From Acidobacteria bacterium UBA6911 (GTDB lineage Bacteria > Acidobacteriota > UBA6911), in assembly GCA_002451015.1 (NCBI GenBank), contig DKBB01000153.1:1-15026 (forward strand): DNA of 15,026 nucleotides, in the 5' to 3' direction. The translations under genes and the position numbers were made by a program. The notes below the pieces were generated by a model. The model ran no database searches and was not told where the DNA came from. It worked only from the letters and a program-made list of their open reading frames with translations. Shown piece by piece: positions 1 through 7,197 of the stretch (positions within the stretch are counted from its first letter, which is position 1; each line of letters opens with the position of its first letter).

Positions 1-39
1 GGAGGATGTTGTGCCCGCCAACAGATAAAAACGTTCTCC

Positions 40-64
40 GTTCAGCGTTCAAGGGTTCAGCGTT
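40..64. repeat. Short direct repeat at the left edge
   Basis: The 10-mer GTTCAGCGTT occurs at 40-49 and again at 55-64, a period of 15 bp. It lies in the non-coding stretch 1-126, beyond the 3' end of the first minus-strand gene. That stretch holds no start codon on the minus strand and no recognisable gene, though plus-strand frame 1 is open from the edge to about 111. The repeat may be chance or the edge of a longer array outside the window. Confidence 0.4.
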
Positions 65-126
65 ATGATATGGTTTCTCCCGTGAAGTGCAACTTTGAAT
101 GATGAATCCTGAAACGGGGAACCTCC

Positions 127-615
127 TTACACTGCATTGCGAAGTTCATTCCGTACTACAGCGAATATTTTCCGAACAACATATTGCCTGCGTTTCAGAT
201 CTTTTGGGAATATCCTGGCGACAGTATCCATAATGCTCTGAAAGGCTGATTCCATGATTGGAATCAGCCTGGCTGTAACGGTGGGGTCATAGGGGATTCG
301 AATGGAATGGCATCCCAACTCGGAAAAAAGCTTCAAATACCGGGCTGTAACAAGATCCGGACATTGGATGCGCTTGTGCATTGCCTGGACTTCATACCCG
401 AGGAGCGTCTGTATAATTTTTGCAGCGCATTTTACTCCCAAAAGTCGGACTGTACGTGTTTTTTGAGTCACCACCTCTGTACGGTATATTTCAACAAGCC
501 CTCCATTCAGATCGGCGGCTTCCTGGGATGCCTGGAAAATTTTTCGGTGCATTACTTTATTGCTGCCGTTTATGAAAGATAAAGAGTTTGTATCGGGGCG
601 GTTCCGGACATTCAT
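127..615 (-). CDS. Hypothetical protein, 162 aa, last gene of the rodZ operon
   Basis: I do not recognise this family. The product is a small, basic, probably cytosolic protein with no signal peptide and no convincing membrane segment. The C-terminal third (about residues 115-162) is rich in alternating hydrophobic and basic residues and looks helical. The start is fixed by a 4-bp ATGA overlap with the stop of the upstream HEAT-like gene (612-615), which implies translational coupling. This makes it a real gene and part of the rodZ-HEAT transcript. It has no ligand or catalytic motif I can name. A GGAGG-like run lies just past its stop on the minus strand, but no start codon follows it inside the window. 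Function is unknown; co-transcription with a RodZ-like protein suggests only a loose link to the cell envelope or cell shape. Confidence 0.72.
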   Translation of the reverse strand: MNVRNRPDTNSLSFINGSNKVMHRKIFQASQEAADLNGGLVEIYRTEVVTQKTRTVRLLGVKCAAKIIQTLLGYEVQAMHKRIQCPDLVTARYLKLFSELGCHSIRIPYDPTVTARLIPIMESAFQSIMDTVARIFPKDLKRRQYVVRKIFAVVRNELRNAV

Positions 616-1658
616 CGTTGAGATCCTTGTCGGGAGCGTTGGGTTAAGGTTCGTGTCGCATTGAACCGGACGGCGTCGGGAATACTTCGGTCCCGGGTTA
701 ACATGGTTAAATGTTGAGAGCGGAGACGGAAGATCAACCGTTGTGAGATTACAGGCGGGGTTTTCGGGTTCCTGACAAGATTGTGCACGACATTATAACT
801 TTTAGTATATTCTTTGCTGTTGCCGATTTCTCTCAGGATATCGTCTCCGATGCCGCGCATTGCTGAAATAGATTCGATCTCTGCTTCTGTCATTTTGGGA
901 CTGCGCAGGACCATCCGGGAGATTTCCTTGTTGGTATCGCGTATCAACAGCGCTCGAATTTCGCGATTACCGAAGAGCGCATAACGGATCTTTTCACGAA
1001 AAGAAAGGCTCGATAGTTTTTGACCCAGAACAGCGTCTCGGGTTTGATTATCGAGAGGAAGACCTTCAAGAGATAAATCCTCCGTGGGAATTTCAAACTC
1101 AAGGTCGGGAATACTCGAAGCAGCCTGTTCCTCTTCAACATGCTGTCCGACAGTAAATTCCGTTTTTTTATTTCCGAAAAATTCCGCTTCTATTTCCTGA
1201 ACAAGCCGTTGAATATCCGGTGTAGCGAGAGGATTCAGCCTGATATTTTTTAGTATTCCCGGAAACTCAAGGATCCGCACCCTGTTGTCCAGGACCGATG
1301 TCAGCATTTGCGGCGGTAAACTCAAGCATAGGGATTCGATAAGGAAGCCCGGAGCAGAAGGATTTGTAATAACCGCCTGCAGTAGGGTGTCGGATCTGCT
1401 CTTAATTCCGAAATATTCAAGAACAGAGCGATCACAACTCTGAGATTTAAGGTAGGGGAGTATTTCCTCGTCGGACAACTCGTAGAGAGTTTTTTTTGCG
1501 GAAGCTGCGATTTCCCTGTCTGAATCATTGGTCAGGAATACCAGAGCTCTGCAAGAGTCTTCCGGTGAGAGGGGCGCCATGCCACGCGCTACGGCACTGC
1601 GGATTTCGGAAGGGACTTTCCCGGAAACTAAAGCTTGGAGTATATCGTTGGCGGCCAT
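612..1658 (-). CDS. HEAT-like repeat protein of unknown function, 348 aa
   Basis: The protein is a predicted soluble all-helical repeat protein, probably a binding scaffold. The N-terminal part (about residues 5-155) has HEAT/leucine-rich-variant-like helix pairs. A low-complexity acidic linker spans about 165-205. The C-terminal part (about 218-335) has the pattern KIRYALFGNREIRALLIRD followed by repeats with NPK/SPK-T turns (SPKMTEAE at 253-260, NPKTPPVI at 297-304). This C-terminal pattern resembles conserved hypothetical proteins I recall from deltaproteobacteria and acidobacteria; that is memory, not a search. The start codon lies 3 bp after the rodZ stop and has AGGAA just upstream inside rodZ. 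The stop overlaps the next start by 4 bp. There is no signal peptide or catalytic motif. Role unknown; operon context with RodZ hints at an envelope-linked or regulatory scaffold. Confidence 0.78.
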   Translation of the reverse strand: MAANDILQALVSGKVPSEIRSAVARGMAPLSPEDSCRALVFLTNDSDREIAASAKKTLYELSDEEILPYLKSQSCDRSVLEYFGIKSRSDTLLQAVITNPSAPGFLIESLCLSLPPQMLTSVLDNRVRILEFPGILKNIRLNPLATPDIQRLVQEIEAEFFGNKKTEFTVGQHVEEEQAASSIPDLEFEIPTEDLSLEGLPLDNQTRDAVLGQKLSSLSFREKIRYALFGNREIRALLIRDTNKEISRMVLRSPKMTEAEIESISAMRGIGDDILREIGNSKEYTKSYNVVHNLVRNPKTPPVISQRLIFRLRSQHLTMLTRDRSIPDAVRFNATRTLTQRSRQGSQR

Positions 1659-1661
1659 TTC

Positions 1662-2555
1662 CTAGCCAGCTGATTTATCCAGAAATTGTTGCAGGTTTTC
1701 CAGATCGATATTCATTTTAATGACCTCGCCTGGATTCCCAAGTGGTTTTGTAGATTCGCCGTTCAGTTTCATCTGCACTCCGCCTGCATTTCCGATGAGG
1801 ATGAAAAGTCGCCCCGCTGCATTAAAAACAAGCTCTTCTCCAGGCTCCATTAATCTTCGGCTCGAAGGTTGTCCATCCACGTCAACTGAAATCCAACATG
1901 GATCCTTTGCAACGATTTCCATACGGAGTTTCGTTGCTAAGAGCGTTTCGAAACGGCCCGCTTCCAATTCGGCCGTAGCCGGGTTTTCAGGTACAGCCGG
2001 TAACGATTTTTCGGCAATAACCTCAACGCCCGGGGAAGTTCCGGTTTTGACCGGCGATTCCGAGCCGCCAACATCAGGTTTGTCGGTAGTAGAGGATTCA
2101 GCGTTTGCCGGCGATTCAGTCGGCAACTGGTATTGTATGTCTGCGACGGGTTTTTCGGAAAAATAGGGTGAAAACAGTTCGGATATCCATCCCCTGCTGA
2201 AGAAAATGCCGATAGCAGAAATTAGCAGCATGATACCCCAGATAACAATCGGGACAGGAATGAAAAAAGATTTCTGATTTGGAATCGTTATTACGGGCTG
2301 CTGGCTTTTTTCGGGGGCGGATGCCAGTACCTGGGCATCATAACGTTCAAGAACTTCTCGCGGATCAATATTGATGCTTTCGCAGTAGGCTTTTAAAAAT
2401 GCTCGATTGTACACTCCGCCGGGCAAATCGCTGAATCGCCCTTCTTCAATACTTTGGAGGTAGCGCAGACTGATCCTTGTATCGGCGGCTATCTGAACCA
2501 GCGATATTTTCTTTTTTTCACGCTCCAGTTTTAGATCTATTGCCACCGATTCCAT
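1662..2555 (-). CDS. rodZ: RodZ-like HTH-TM-DUF4115 protein
   Basis: The architecture matches the RodZ family: a cytosolic HTH_25 domain at about residues 6-72 (motif SLVQIAADTRISLRYLQSIE), a single transmembrane helix at about 98-121, a Pro/Ser/Thr/Glu-rich periplasmic linker at about 135-200, and a C-terminal DUF4115 beta domain at about 209-285 containing DPCWISVDVDG and a PGE turn. RodZ links MreB filaments to the membrane and elongasome in rod-shaped bacteria. The length of 297 aa is normal for the family. The start ATG has AGGT about 6 nt upstream and is the first gene after a strong promoter. It is followed 3 bp later by the HEAT-like gene. Some lineages carry related HTH-DUF4115 proteins that are not true RodZ, so the family is more certain than the precise role. 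No MreB gene lies in this window. Confidence 0.85.
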   Translation of the reverse strand: MESVAIDLKLEREKKKISLVQIAADTRISLRYLQSIEEGRFSDLPGGVYNRAFLKAYCESINIDPREVLERYDAQVLASAPEKSQQPVITIPNQKSFFIPVPIVIWGIMLLISAIGIFFSRGWISELFSPYFSEKPVADIQYQLPTESPANAESSTTDKPDVGGSESPVKTGTSPGVEVIAEKSLPAVPENPATAELEAGRFETLLATKLRMEIVAKDPCWISVDVDGQPSSRRLMEPGEELVFNAAGRLFILIGNAGGVQMKLNGESTKPLGNPGEVIKMNIDLENLQQFLDKSAG

Positions 2556-2604
2556 AGCTGACCTGTATTTTCTTATTCTAAAAGAACTTCTGTGGTTTAT
2601 ACTG

Positions 2605-2624
2605 GCCTGCTTTTTTATGCAGGC
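2605..2624. promoter_or_regulatory. Inverted repeat at the rodZ transcription start
   Basis: GCCTGC at 2605-2610 and GCAGGC at 2619-2624 form a perfect 6-bp inverted repeat with an 8-nt T-rich spacer. It lies just downstream of the rodZ -10 hexamer and covers the predicted start of transcription. It could be an operator or a small 5' hairpin on the mRNA. No T-run follows on either strand, so it is not a typical terminator. Confidence 0.35.
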
Positions 2625-2627
2625 TAC

Positions 2628-2656
2628 ATTCTACTTTCCTGTTCCTGCTGTGTCAA
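2628..2656 (-). promoter_or_regulatory. Sigma70-type promoter of the rodZ operon
   Basis: On the minus strand, TTGACA (2651-2656) is separated by exactly 17 bp from TAGAAT (2628-2633). The -35 is a perfect consensus and the -10 matches 5 of 6 positions. Transcription would start near 2621 and give a leader of about 65 nt before the rodZ ATG. Confidence 0.7.
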
Positions 2657-2684
2657 TTGCTTGTAAGCCTTGATATAATATATT
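2657..2684 (+). promoter_or_regulatory. Promoter of dedA, giving a leaderless or near-leaderless mRNA
   Basis: The stretch just before the dedA ATG (2691) holds TGATATAAT at 2671-2679, a perfect extended -10. It overlaps TATATT at 2679-2684, which has TTGCTT 16 bp upstream at 2657-2662. TATATT ends 6 nt before the ATG and TATAAT ends 11 nt before it, so transcription would begin at or within a few bases of the start codon. No Shine-Dalgarno is present. The promoter region abuts the -35 of the divergent rodZ promoter. Confidence 0.5.
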
Positions 2685-2690
2685 TTAGCC

Positions 2691-3374
2691 ATGCCAATCG
2701 CGTATTTGATCCACTTGTTGCTAATCGGTGAATCCTCCTGGTTACTCAAACTGGGCAACTATGTCAGCGAATTTTTTTCAGGATATGGCGGAGTAGCTGT
2801 TCTGTTGCTCGCGATTGCCGATTCCTCCTTCCTGAGTTTTCCTGAAGGAAACGATCTGCTTATCGTCATTCTATCCACAGGGGGATCCTGGGCAAATATG
2901 GCCTATTTTGTGTGCTTGACGGTCACTGGCTCGGTGATCGGGTGCTTTCTTCTCTATACGGTTGGCCGTAAAGGAGGCCGTGCGATTTTAAAGAAAAAAT
3001 TTTCCGACCACAAAATTGAAAGTGCTGAAAAAGCCTACGGCAGGTACGGCATCCTGGCGGTATTGATTCCCAGTGTGCTTCCTCCCCCACTTCCTTTTAA
3101 AATATTTGTCCTGAGTGCAGGTGTTTTCGCACTGCCTCAATCCAGGTTCCTGATCGCGGTAGCCATCGGCAGGAGTATCCGTTATTCCATGTGGGGGATT
3201 CTCGCAGTGCTCTACGGGAACTCGGTAAAGCTTTTTCTGGAGAATAATATAAACTCGGTAGGCACGGTATTGTTGGCAGCCCTTGGATTGATTATCAGCG
3301 GAGCTATTGTTCTTCAAATTATTAAGAAGAGAAAGAGAAGGAAAATCGACCATCCGGAAGACTGGCAGCCGTGA
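2691..3374 (+). CDS. DedA/VTT-domain (SNARE-associated Golgi-type) membrane protein
   Basis: The product is a 227-aa polytopic inner-membrane protein of the DedA/VTT superfamily. Members are linked to lipid (undecaprenyl-phosphate or phospholipid) flipping and membrane homeostasis. Visible hallmarks are the FPEGNDLLIV segment (residues 50-59, in the re-entrant region of the VTT domain), GRKGGRAILKKKF (92-104), and YGRYGILAVLIPSVLPPPLPFK (116-137), where the helix-proline turn is. Further membrane segments lie at about 34-62, 72-91, 150-176 and 188-211. The tail is basic (KKRKRRK). It resembles the YqaA-like subgroup more than the classic YqjA type. The start at 2691 has no Shine-Dalgarno; a strong -10 lies immediately upstream, so it may be read from a leaderless mRNA. 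It stands alone between divergent rodZ and the downstream lipoprotein operon. Confidence 0.85.
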   Translation: MPIAYLIHLLLIGESSWLLKLGNYVSEFFSGYGGVAVLLLAIADSSFLSFPEGNDLLIVILSTGGSWANMAYFVCLTVTGSVIGCFLLYTVGRKGGRAILKKKFSDHKIESAEKAYGRYGILAVLIPSVLPPPLPFKIFVLSAGVFALPQSRFLIAVAIGRSIRYSMWGILAVLYGNSVKLFLENNINSVGTVLLAALGLIISGAIVLQIIKKRKRRKIDHPEDWQP

Positions 3375-3403
3375 ACGCCAAATGGAGGGCGATGCCCGGT
3401 TCA

Positions 3404-3432
3404 TTGACAAGACCACCATACTCTGTTAGATT
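3404..3432 (+). promoter_or_regulatory. Promoter of the lipoprotein/ABC/LolA-like operon
   Basis: TTGACA (3404-3409) is followed after 17 bp by TAGATT (3427-3432), which matches 4 of 6 positions of the -10 consensus. It lies in the 87-bp gap after dedA and predicts a start near 3439, about 20 nt before the lipoprotein start codon. This suggests the Lol-like genes are not merely read through from dedA. Confidence 0.55.
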
Positions 3433-3461
3433 CACCCCGCCTATGGCAGGATCCTGAATTG

Positions 3462-4388
3462 ATGAGACAAAACCAGAAATATCCGTTATTTACAGTGAAT
3501 ATCAAGAAACACTTCATATCTTTCGGATTGCTACTTCTGCTTACTGCTATAATAACCGGTTCTACCGCCTGTAAGAAAAAGGCGACCATCGAGATTCCGA
3601 AATCATTCCTTCAGGCCAAAACCGCGAATGTGAACGAACTGATTGAAATTGTGAATAGCCTGGATGAGATTCAGACGGCAAGAGTCAGTAACTTAAAAGC
3701 TGAATATACTTCGGAAAAAAAGGAAGGCAACCTGATTGAACTGGAAAAATATCCCAAAGCGCCGGGATATATTTTGCTCAAACGACCGGACTCCACATAC
3801 CTGGTAATACAGAATCCGGTTATTAAAAAGAGAGAGATAAGCCTGCTGTCCGAGGGAGATGAATTCCGGGTTTGGATTCACGGCAAGAGTGAATTCTACA
3901 TAGGAAAAAACAGTTCCAAAGAATTGGTTTCAGAAGAATTGGAAAAGAATCCTGAGATTCCCATACGCGCCTTTCATATTTTCGAGGCCATTTTTCCCCG
4001 GACTATCCCTCTGGAAGATCCTGACGTCCTCTATACAAAGATCGAGGAAGAAGATGCACATGCAAAATATTACGTTCTGACGGTATATCGTAGTGAATCC
4101 TCCCCTCGAATCCGTCCTCTTCGAGAATTCAGAATCGAACGGGCCGGGTTGACCCTTTCAGGTCAGAGAATATTTAACGATAAGGGTCAGGTTATAAGCA
4201 AAATAAGCTATTCGAATCCGGAACGCATCGATAAATATACGTTGCCGCGAAAAATTCATATTGAACGTCCGCTGGATGGGTATACTCTTGATTTGGAGTT
4301 CAAAGATTGGGTCGTTAATCCTGTCTTCAAGGATATGGCATTCAATCTGGAGCCTGTAGAGGGTGTGAAGGTGATACGTTTTAAATAA
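3462..4388 (+). CDS. Outer-membrane-type lipoprotein with LolA/LolB-like fold (inferred), 308 aa
   Basis: The N-terminus has basic residues, a hydrophobic core (LLLLLTAIITG) and a lipobox ending STAC, so Cys at about residue 37 should be lipidated. The residues after it are KKKA, not Asp at +2, so the Lol sorting rule would send it to the outer membrane. The mature part starts with a helical stretch at about 45-75. It continues as alternating beta strands including GYILLKRPDSTYLVIQNP and LLSEGDEFRVWIHGKSEFYIGK. This is the pattern of the LolA/LolB/DUF4292-type half-barrel. It heads a five-gene run with an ABC permease, an ATPase and a LolA-like protein, so a LolB-like acceptor role is plausible but unproven. 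ATG at 3462 is chosen; an in-frame TTG directly before it (3459) is better spaced from AGGA at 3448-3451 and could be used instead. Confidence 0.8.
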   Translation: MRQNQKYPLFTVNIKKHFISFGLLLLLTAIITGSTACKKKATIEIPKSFLQAKTANVNELIEIVNSLDEIQTARVSNLKAEYTSEKKEGNLIELEKYPKAPGYILLKRPDSTYLVIQNPVIKKREISLLSEGDEFRVWIHGKSEFYIGKNSSKELVSEELEKNPEIPIRAFHIFEAIFPRTIPLEDPDVLYTKIEEEDAHAKYYVLTVYRSESSPRIRPLREFRIERAGLTLSGQRIFNDKGQVISKISYSNPERIDKYTLPRKIHIERPLDGYTLDLEFKDWVVNPVFKDMAFNLEPVEGVKVIRFK

Positions 4389-4405
4389 GGAGCGATTCCT
4401 CGTAG

Positions 4406-5497
4406 ATGGAAAATCTGATTGCCGCAAATATTAAATCCCGTCCTACCCGTGCCGCCATCAGCGTTTTCGCCGTCGCACTGGGCGTCATCCTGCTGCTGAT
4501 AATCGGCGGCATTACAACAGGAACACTGAATGATTACCTCAACCGCACTATTGCCATCGGATCCGATTTCATCCTCCAGAAGGAAGGCGGCTCGGCGCTT
4601 TTTGCCTTCAGTTCGGCTAATCTGAACATCAAGCTTGCCGACAAGATTCGAGAGGTGCCCGGAGTGAAGATAGTCGCGCCTGTTATCGCCAAGGCTGAAA
4701 AGCTGGGCGTCATATTCGGGATCGAGCCGGAAAGCTACAATAAATTTCCCGGCGGACTTGAAATCGTGCAGGGAACCGGCTCATTCGAAGGGAATGAAAT
4801 CATTGTGGACCAGTATTACGCTAAATCGAACCAACTGGAACCCGGAATGATCCATACCCTACAGGGAGATCACGCATTCACCGTTACGGGCATATGCCGG
4901 GCGGGTACGGCTGTAAGGATTTTCATGCCAATGCAAACCCTGCAGGAATTGAACGGGTCCCCGGGCAAGGTGAGTATGATGTTCATCAAGGCGGGTCCTG
5001 ATGCCGATCTCGATCAGGTCGAGTCCCGGCTGCATGAAAATTTTCCCGGTTATTCAATTATGCGTTCCGATGATCCCAAGTCTTTGATGGCAAACATGCA
5101 ACTGCCGGGACTGAAGGAATTCCGTATAACGATTATTGTGATTTCCATGCTGCTTAGCTTTATGGTCATTCTGCTTGCCATGTACACGACGATATTCGAG
5201 CGTACGCGAGAGATCGGCATATTGAAGTCTCTGGGAGCATCCCGTCGATTTATAGTTGGAATAATATTAAAAGAATCTGCTATTATATGTTGTTTAGGCG
5301 CGATAGTGGGCATCGTCATCAGCGAGATTATACGGGGAGTGATCATGAGCCAGTTTCCACTCCTGCAGGTGGCGATGGGACCGAGGGAATTGATAATCGG
5401 TTTAATCCTGGGAGTGCTGGCGGGAATTCTGGGTGCCATCTACCCGGCCTACAAGGCCGCTCGAATGGACCCTGTCCGGGCGTTAAGCTATGAGTAG
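4406..5497 (+). CDS. ABC transporter permease, FtsX/MacB/LolC type
   Basis: The 363-aa protein has the four-helix topology of type VII ABC permeases: TM1 at about residues 17-39, a large periplasmic MacB-PCD-like domain at about 45-235, then three helices at about 240-262, 284-312 and 328-350. The FtsX signature ERTREIGILKSLGASRRFIVGII (265-287) couples to the ATPase, and the C-terminus ends with the usual YPAYKAARMDPVRALSYE. It lacks a fused ATPase domain, unlike MacB itself. Only one permease is encoded, so the complex would be a homodimer rather than a LolC-LolE pair. AAGGAG lies 13 nt before the ATG, slightly far. The gene begins 17 bp after the lipoprotein and is followed by its ATPase 15 bp later. 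Context with a lipobox protein and a LolA-like protein favours lipoprotein or lipid release over antibiotic efflux. Confidence 0.88.
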   Translation: MENLIAANIKSRPTRAAISVFAVALGVILLLIIGGITTGTLNDYLNRTIAIGSDFILQKEGGSALFAFSSANLNIKLADKIREVPGVKIVAPVIAKAEKLGVIFGIEPESYNKFPGGLEIVQGTGSFEGNEIIVDQYYAKSNQLEPGMIHTLQGDHAFTVTGICRAGTAVRIFMPMQTLQELNGSPGKVSMMFIKAGPDADLDQVESRLHENFPGYSIMRSDDPKSLMANMQLPGLKEFRITIIVISMLLSFMVILLAMYTTIFERTREIGILKSLGASRRFIVGIILKESAIICCLGAIVGIVISEIIRGVIMSQFPLLQVAMGPRELIIGLILGVLAGILGAIYPAYKAARMDPVRALSYE

Positions 5498-5512
5498 AAA
5501 AAACATATAATT

Positions 5513-6253
5513 ATGGAAAAAGTTCCAAACAGGAGCATTGAAACTATCGACCTGTGCATGACCTATCGTTCGGGAAAGATAGACCTGCACGCTCTTAGAA
5601 ATGTCAGTTTCACGGTTGAAAAAGGGGAGTTCATCGCGGTAATGGGCCCGTCAGGTTGCGGCAAGTCAACCCTGCTTCACCTGATGGGAGGATTGATGAA
5701 ACCGACCGCCGGACGGATTCTCATCGACGGTATAGACGTTTCCTCTCTCACCGACGCGGAACGCACCGCCATCCGGCGGGAAAAAATAGGATATGTGTTT
5801 CAGCGCTTCAACCTTTTGCCGACACTGACAGCCAAAGGGAATATTGAACTGGCAAAGAAAATCCACGGGAACGGTTCCCTCGGCAGAAACGGGATAGGCG
5901 AGATCATTGAAATGCTCGGGCTTACGGGGAAAATCAACAACCGGCCCGCGGAACTTTCCGGCGGAGAACAGCAGCGGGTGGCCATAGCGCGCGCCTTGAT
6001 CAATCAGCCCTCGATCATTCTCGCCGATGAACCGACCGGAAGCCTGGATTCCAAAAACGCGCACACGGTACTTCTGAAGCTCAGGACTCTCAATGAAAGA
6101 TTGAAACAGACCATTGTAATGATCACCCACGATTCAGAAGCGGCTTCTACTGCAAGTCGTGTGATAGAAATGAAGGACGGACAGATCCACAAGCCTAGCT
6201 TCAAATCTGAATTTGAATCGGAATTAAGAACCTCAATAAGTATTCATGACTAA
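5513..6253 (+). CDS. ABC transporter ATPase, LolD/MacB family
   Basis: This 246-aa ATPase energises the permease encoded just upstream. All nucleotide-binding motifs are intact: Walker [10 protein letters not shown] (45-53), Q-loop Q97, signature LSGGEQQ (148-154), Walker B IILADEP (168-174) with the catalytic Glu, D-loop SLD (177-179) and H-loop His206. The sequence is typical of the LolD/MacB/FtsE group, and the core ends near residue 227. A short acidic tail follows. The start at 5513 places the first beta strand ([10 protein letters not shown]) at the right distance from the N-terminus, but no clear Shine-Dalgarno precedes it, so translation may be coupled to the permease gene. It overlaps the next small gene by 8 bp, supporting one operon. 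The substrate cannot be read from the ATPase alone. Confidence 0.9.
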   Translation: MEKVPNRSIETIDLCMTYRSGKIDLHALRNVSFTVEKGEFIAVMGPSGCGKSTLLHLMGGLMKPTAGRILIDGIDVSSLTDAERTAIRREKIGYVFQRFNLLPTLTAKGNIELAKKIHGNGSLGRNGIGEIIEMLGLTGKINNRPAELSGGEQQRVAIARALINQPSIILADEPTGSLDSKNAHTVLLKLRTLNERLKQTIVMITHDSEAASTASRVIEMKDGQIHKPSFKSEFESELRTSISIHD

Positions 6254-6479
6254 ATCCAGGCCATTCACACAAAGGATATTCATCTGGACGTATGAAAGAG
6301 GCACGCTTCCATACGACATTATCTGCATCCTCATTCTGGCATTTATTTTTTTTGTCCCTCCCAGCTGCTTCCATAAGCGACAGTATGCTTCATCGCAATC
6401 TCTGAATCAGCCATCACAAATTTCCCAGCCGGGCGAAACGGTCAAGGATCCGGAGGATTCGGATTATGAGGCCAAATAG
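6246..6479 (+). CDS. Small single-TM protein, 77 aa, inside the Lol-like operon
   Basis: I do not recognise a named family. The protein has a short basic N-terminus with the segment [11 protein letters not shown] (about residues 14-24), one hydrophobic helix at about 25-41 ([17 protein letters not shown]), and a polar Ser/Gln/Glu-rich tail. Topology is probably N-in with a short extracytoplasmic tail. The gene overlaps the ATPase gene by 8 bp and the LolA-like gene by 14 bp, and its 3' end contains the strong Shine-Dalgarno of the latter. Such tight double overlap argues that it is translated. Cys41 at the helix end is not a good lipobox because it follows the helix at about 40 residues from the start without a normal signal peptide. 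A role as an accessory subunit of the ABC complex is a guess. Confidence 0.6.
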   Translation: MTKSRPFTQRIFIWTYERGTLPYDIICILILAFIFFVPPSCFHKRQYASSQSLNQPSQISQPGETVKDPEDSDYEAK

Positions 6480-7197
6480 CCGGTTGCCGATGCGATCCTT
6501 TTTCCTGGGGGTGACTGCCGTTGTCGTGTCGCTGTTGATTCCTGCTTTTATCCTTTCGGGTGAGGAGGAGGACCCGGGAGGAAAACTGGAATCGGTTCTG
6601 CGTCATATGGAGGAATCCAGCGGAAAATTCGAGAGCTTCACCGCGGATATTACCAAGAAAACATATACCGCGATCCTGGAAGAATTCGATACGCCCGAGC
6701 GCGGCAGATTCTACTACAAACGCGCTCGCGACGGATCGGCGCTCATTCGTGAGGAGATTGCCGATCCCGCAGAAAAAATTACCACGATCAAAGACGACGA
6801 GGCTTTGATTTACCAGCCGAAAACCAAATCCGCCAGCAGCTACAGGCTTGGGAAGCACAAGGACAAGGCGGAATATGTGGCCCTTGGAATCGGGCAGTCT
6901 CCGGCCCATCTGCAGGAGACTTTCAATATCTCCTATCGGGGAAGCGAAACCGTGAACGGCGCAGCGTGCTCCATCCTTGAATTGAAACCGAAAGATCCAA
7001 AGGTCGCTTCCATCTTTGCGTCCATTACCGTCTGGATCGATGACGCGACCGGGGTTTCAAAACAGATGAAAATGGAAGAGCCGTTCGAAGACTATGTCCT
7101 GGTAAATTTTTCCAACGAAAAATTGAATATAAAAATCGACGATTCGAAATTCGAGCAGAAGCTGCCCGGGGATGTCGATATTTTGAGGATAAACTAA
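6466..7197 (+). CDS. LolA-like outer membrane lipoprotein-sorting protein
   Basis: The product is a secreted 243-aa protein of the LolA family. In Lol systems LolA is the periplasmic chaperone that carries lipoproteins (or, for relatives, lipids) from an inner-membrane ABC transporter to the outer membrane. An N-terminal signal sequence spans about residues 8-31. The mature part opens with a helix (KLESVLRHMEESSGKFESFTADITKK in register with LolA helix 1 and strand 1). It continues with the LolA-like strands RGRFYYKRA, KITTIKDDEALIYQPKTKSA and later TVWIDDATGVSKQMKMEEP. GGAGGA at 6452-6457, 8 nt before the ATG, firmly supports the start even though it overlaps the upstream small gene. It is the last gene of the plus-strand operon. 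Length is close to typical LolA. No Cys lipobox is present, so it should be soluble in the periplasm. Confidence 0.83.
   Translation: MRPNSRLPMRSFFLGVTAVVVSLLIPAFILSGEEEDPGGKLESVLRHMEESSGKFESFTADITKKTYTAILEEFDTPERGRFYYKRARDGSALIREEIADPAEKITTIKDDEALIYQPKTKSASSYRLGKHKDKAEYVALGIGQSPAHLQETFNISYRGSETVNGAACSILELKPKDPKVASIFASITVWIDDATGVSKQMKMEEPFEDYVLVNFSNEKLNIKIDDSKFEQKLPGDVDILRIN

Noticed and set aside
1..126. Possible end of a gene entering from the left edge
   Set aside because: Plus-strand frame 1 is open from the edge to about 111, but the stretch is too short to show any family signal and it contains a repeat typical of non-coding DNA.
307..582. 91-codon plus-strand open frame opposite the 162-aa gene
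   Set aside because: The minus-strand frame is longer, has an ATGA overlap with its operon partner and fits the strand of its neighbours. The plus frame has no Shine-Dalgarno or family resemblance.
1720..2166. 148-codon plus-strand open frame
   Set aside because: It lies entirely antisense to the rodZ-like gene, in its linker and DUF4115 region. Its low-complexity Ser/Pro content mirrors the other strand.
5506..5511. Perfect TATAAT just before the ABC ATPase start
   Set aside because: It ends 1 nt before the ATG, so transcription would start inside the gene, and no good -35 lies upstream. The gene sits within a tight operon.
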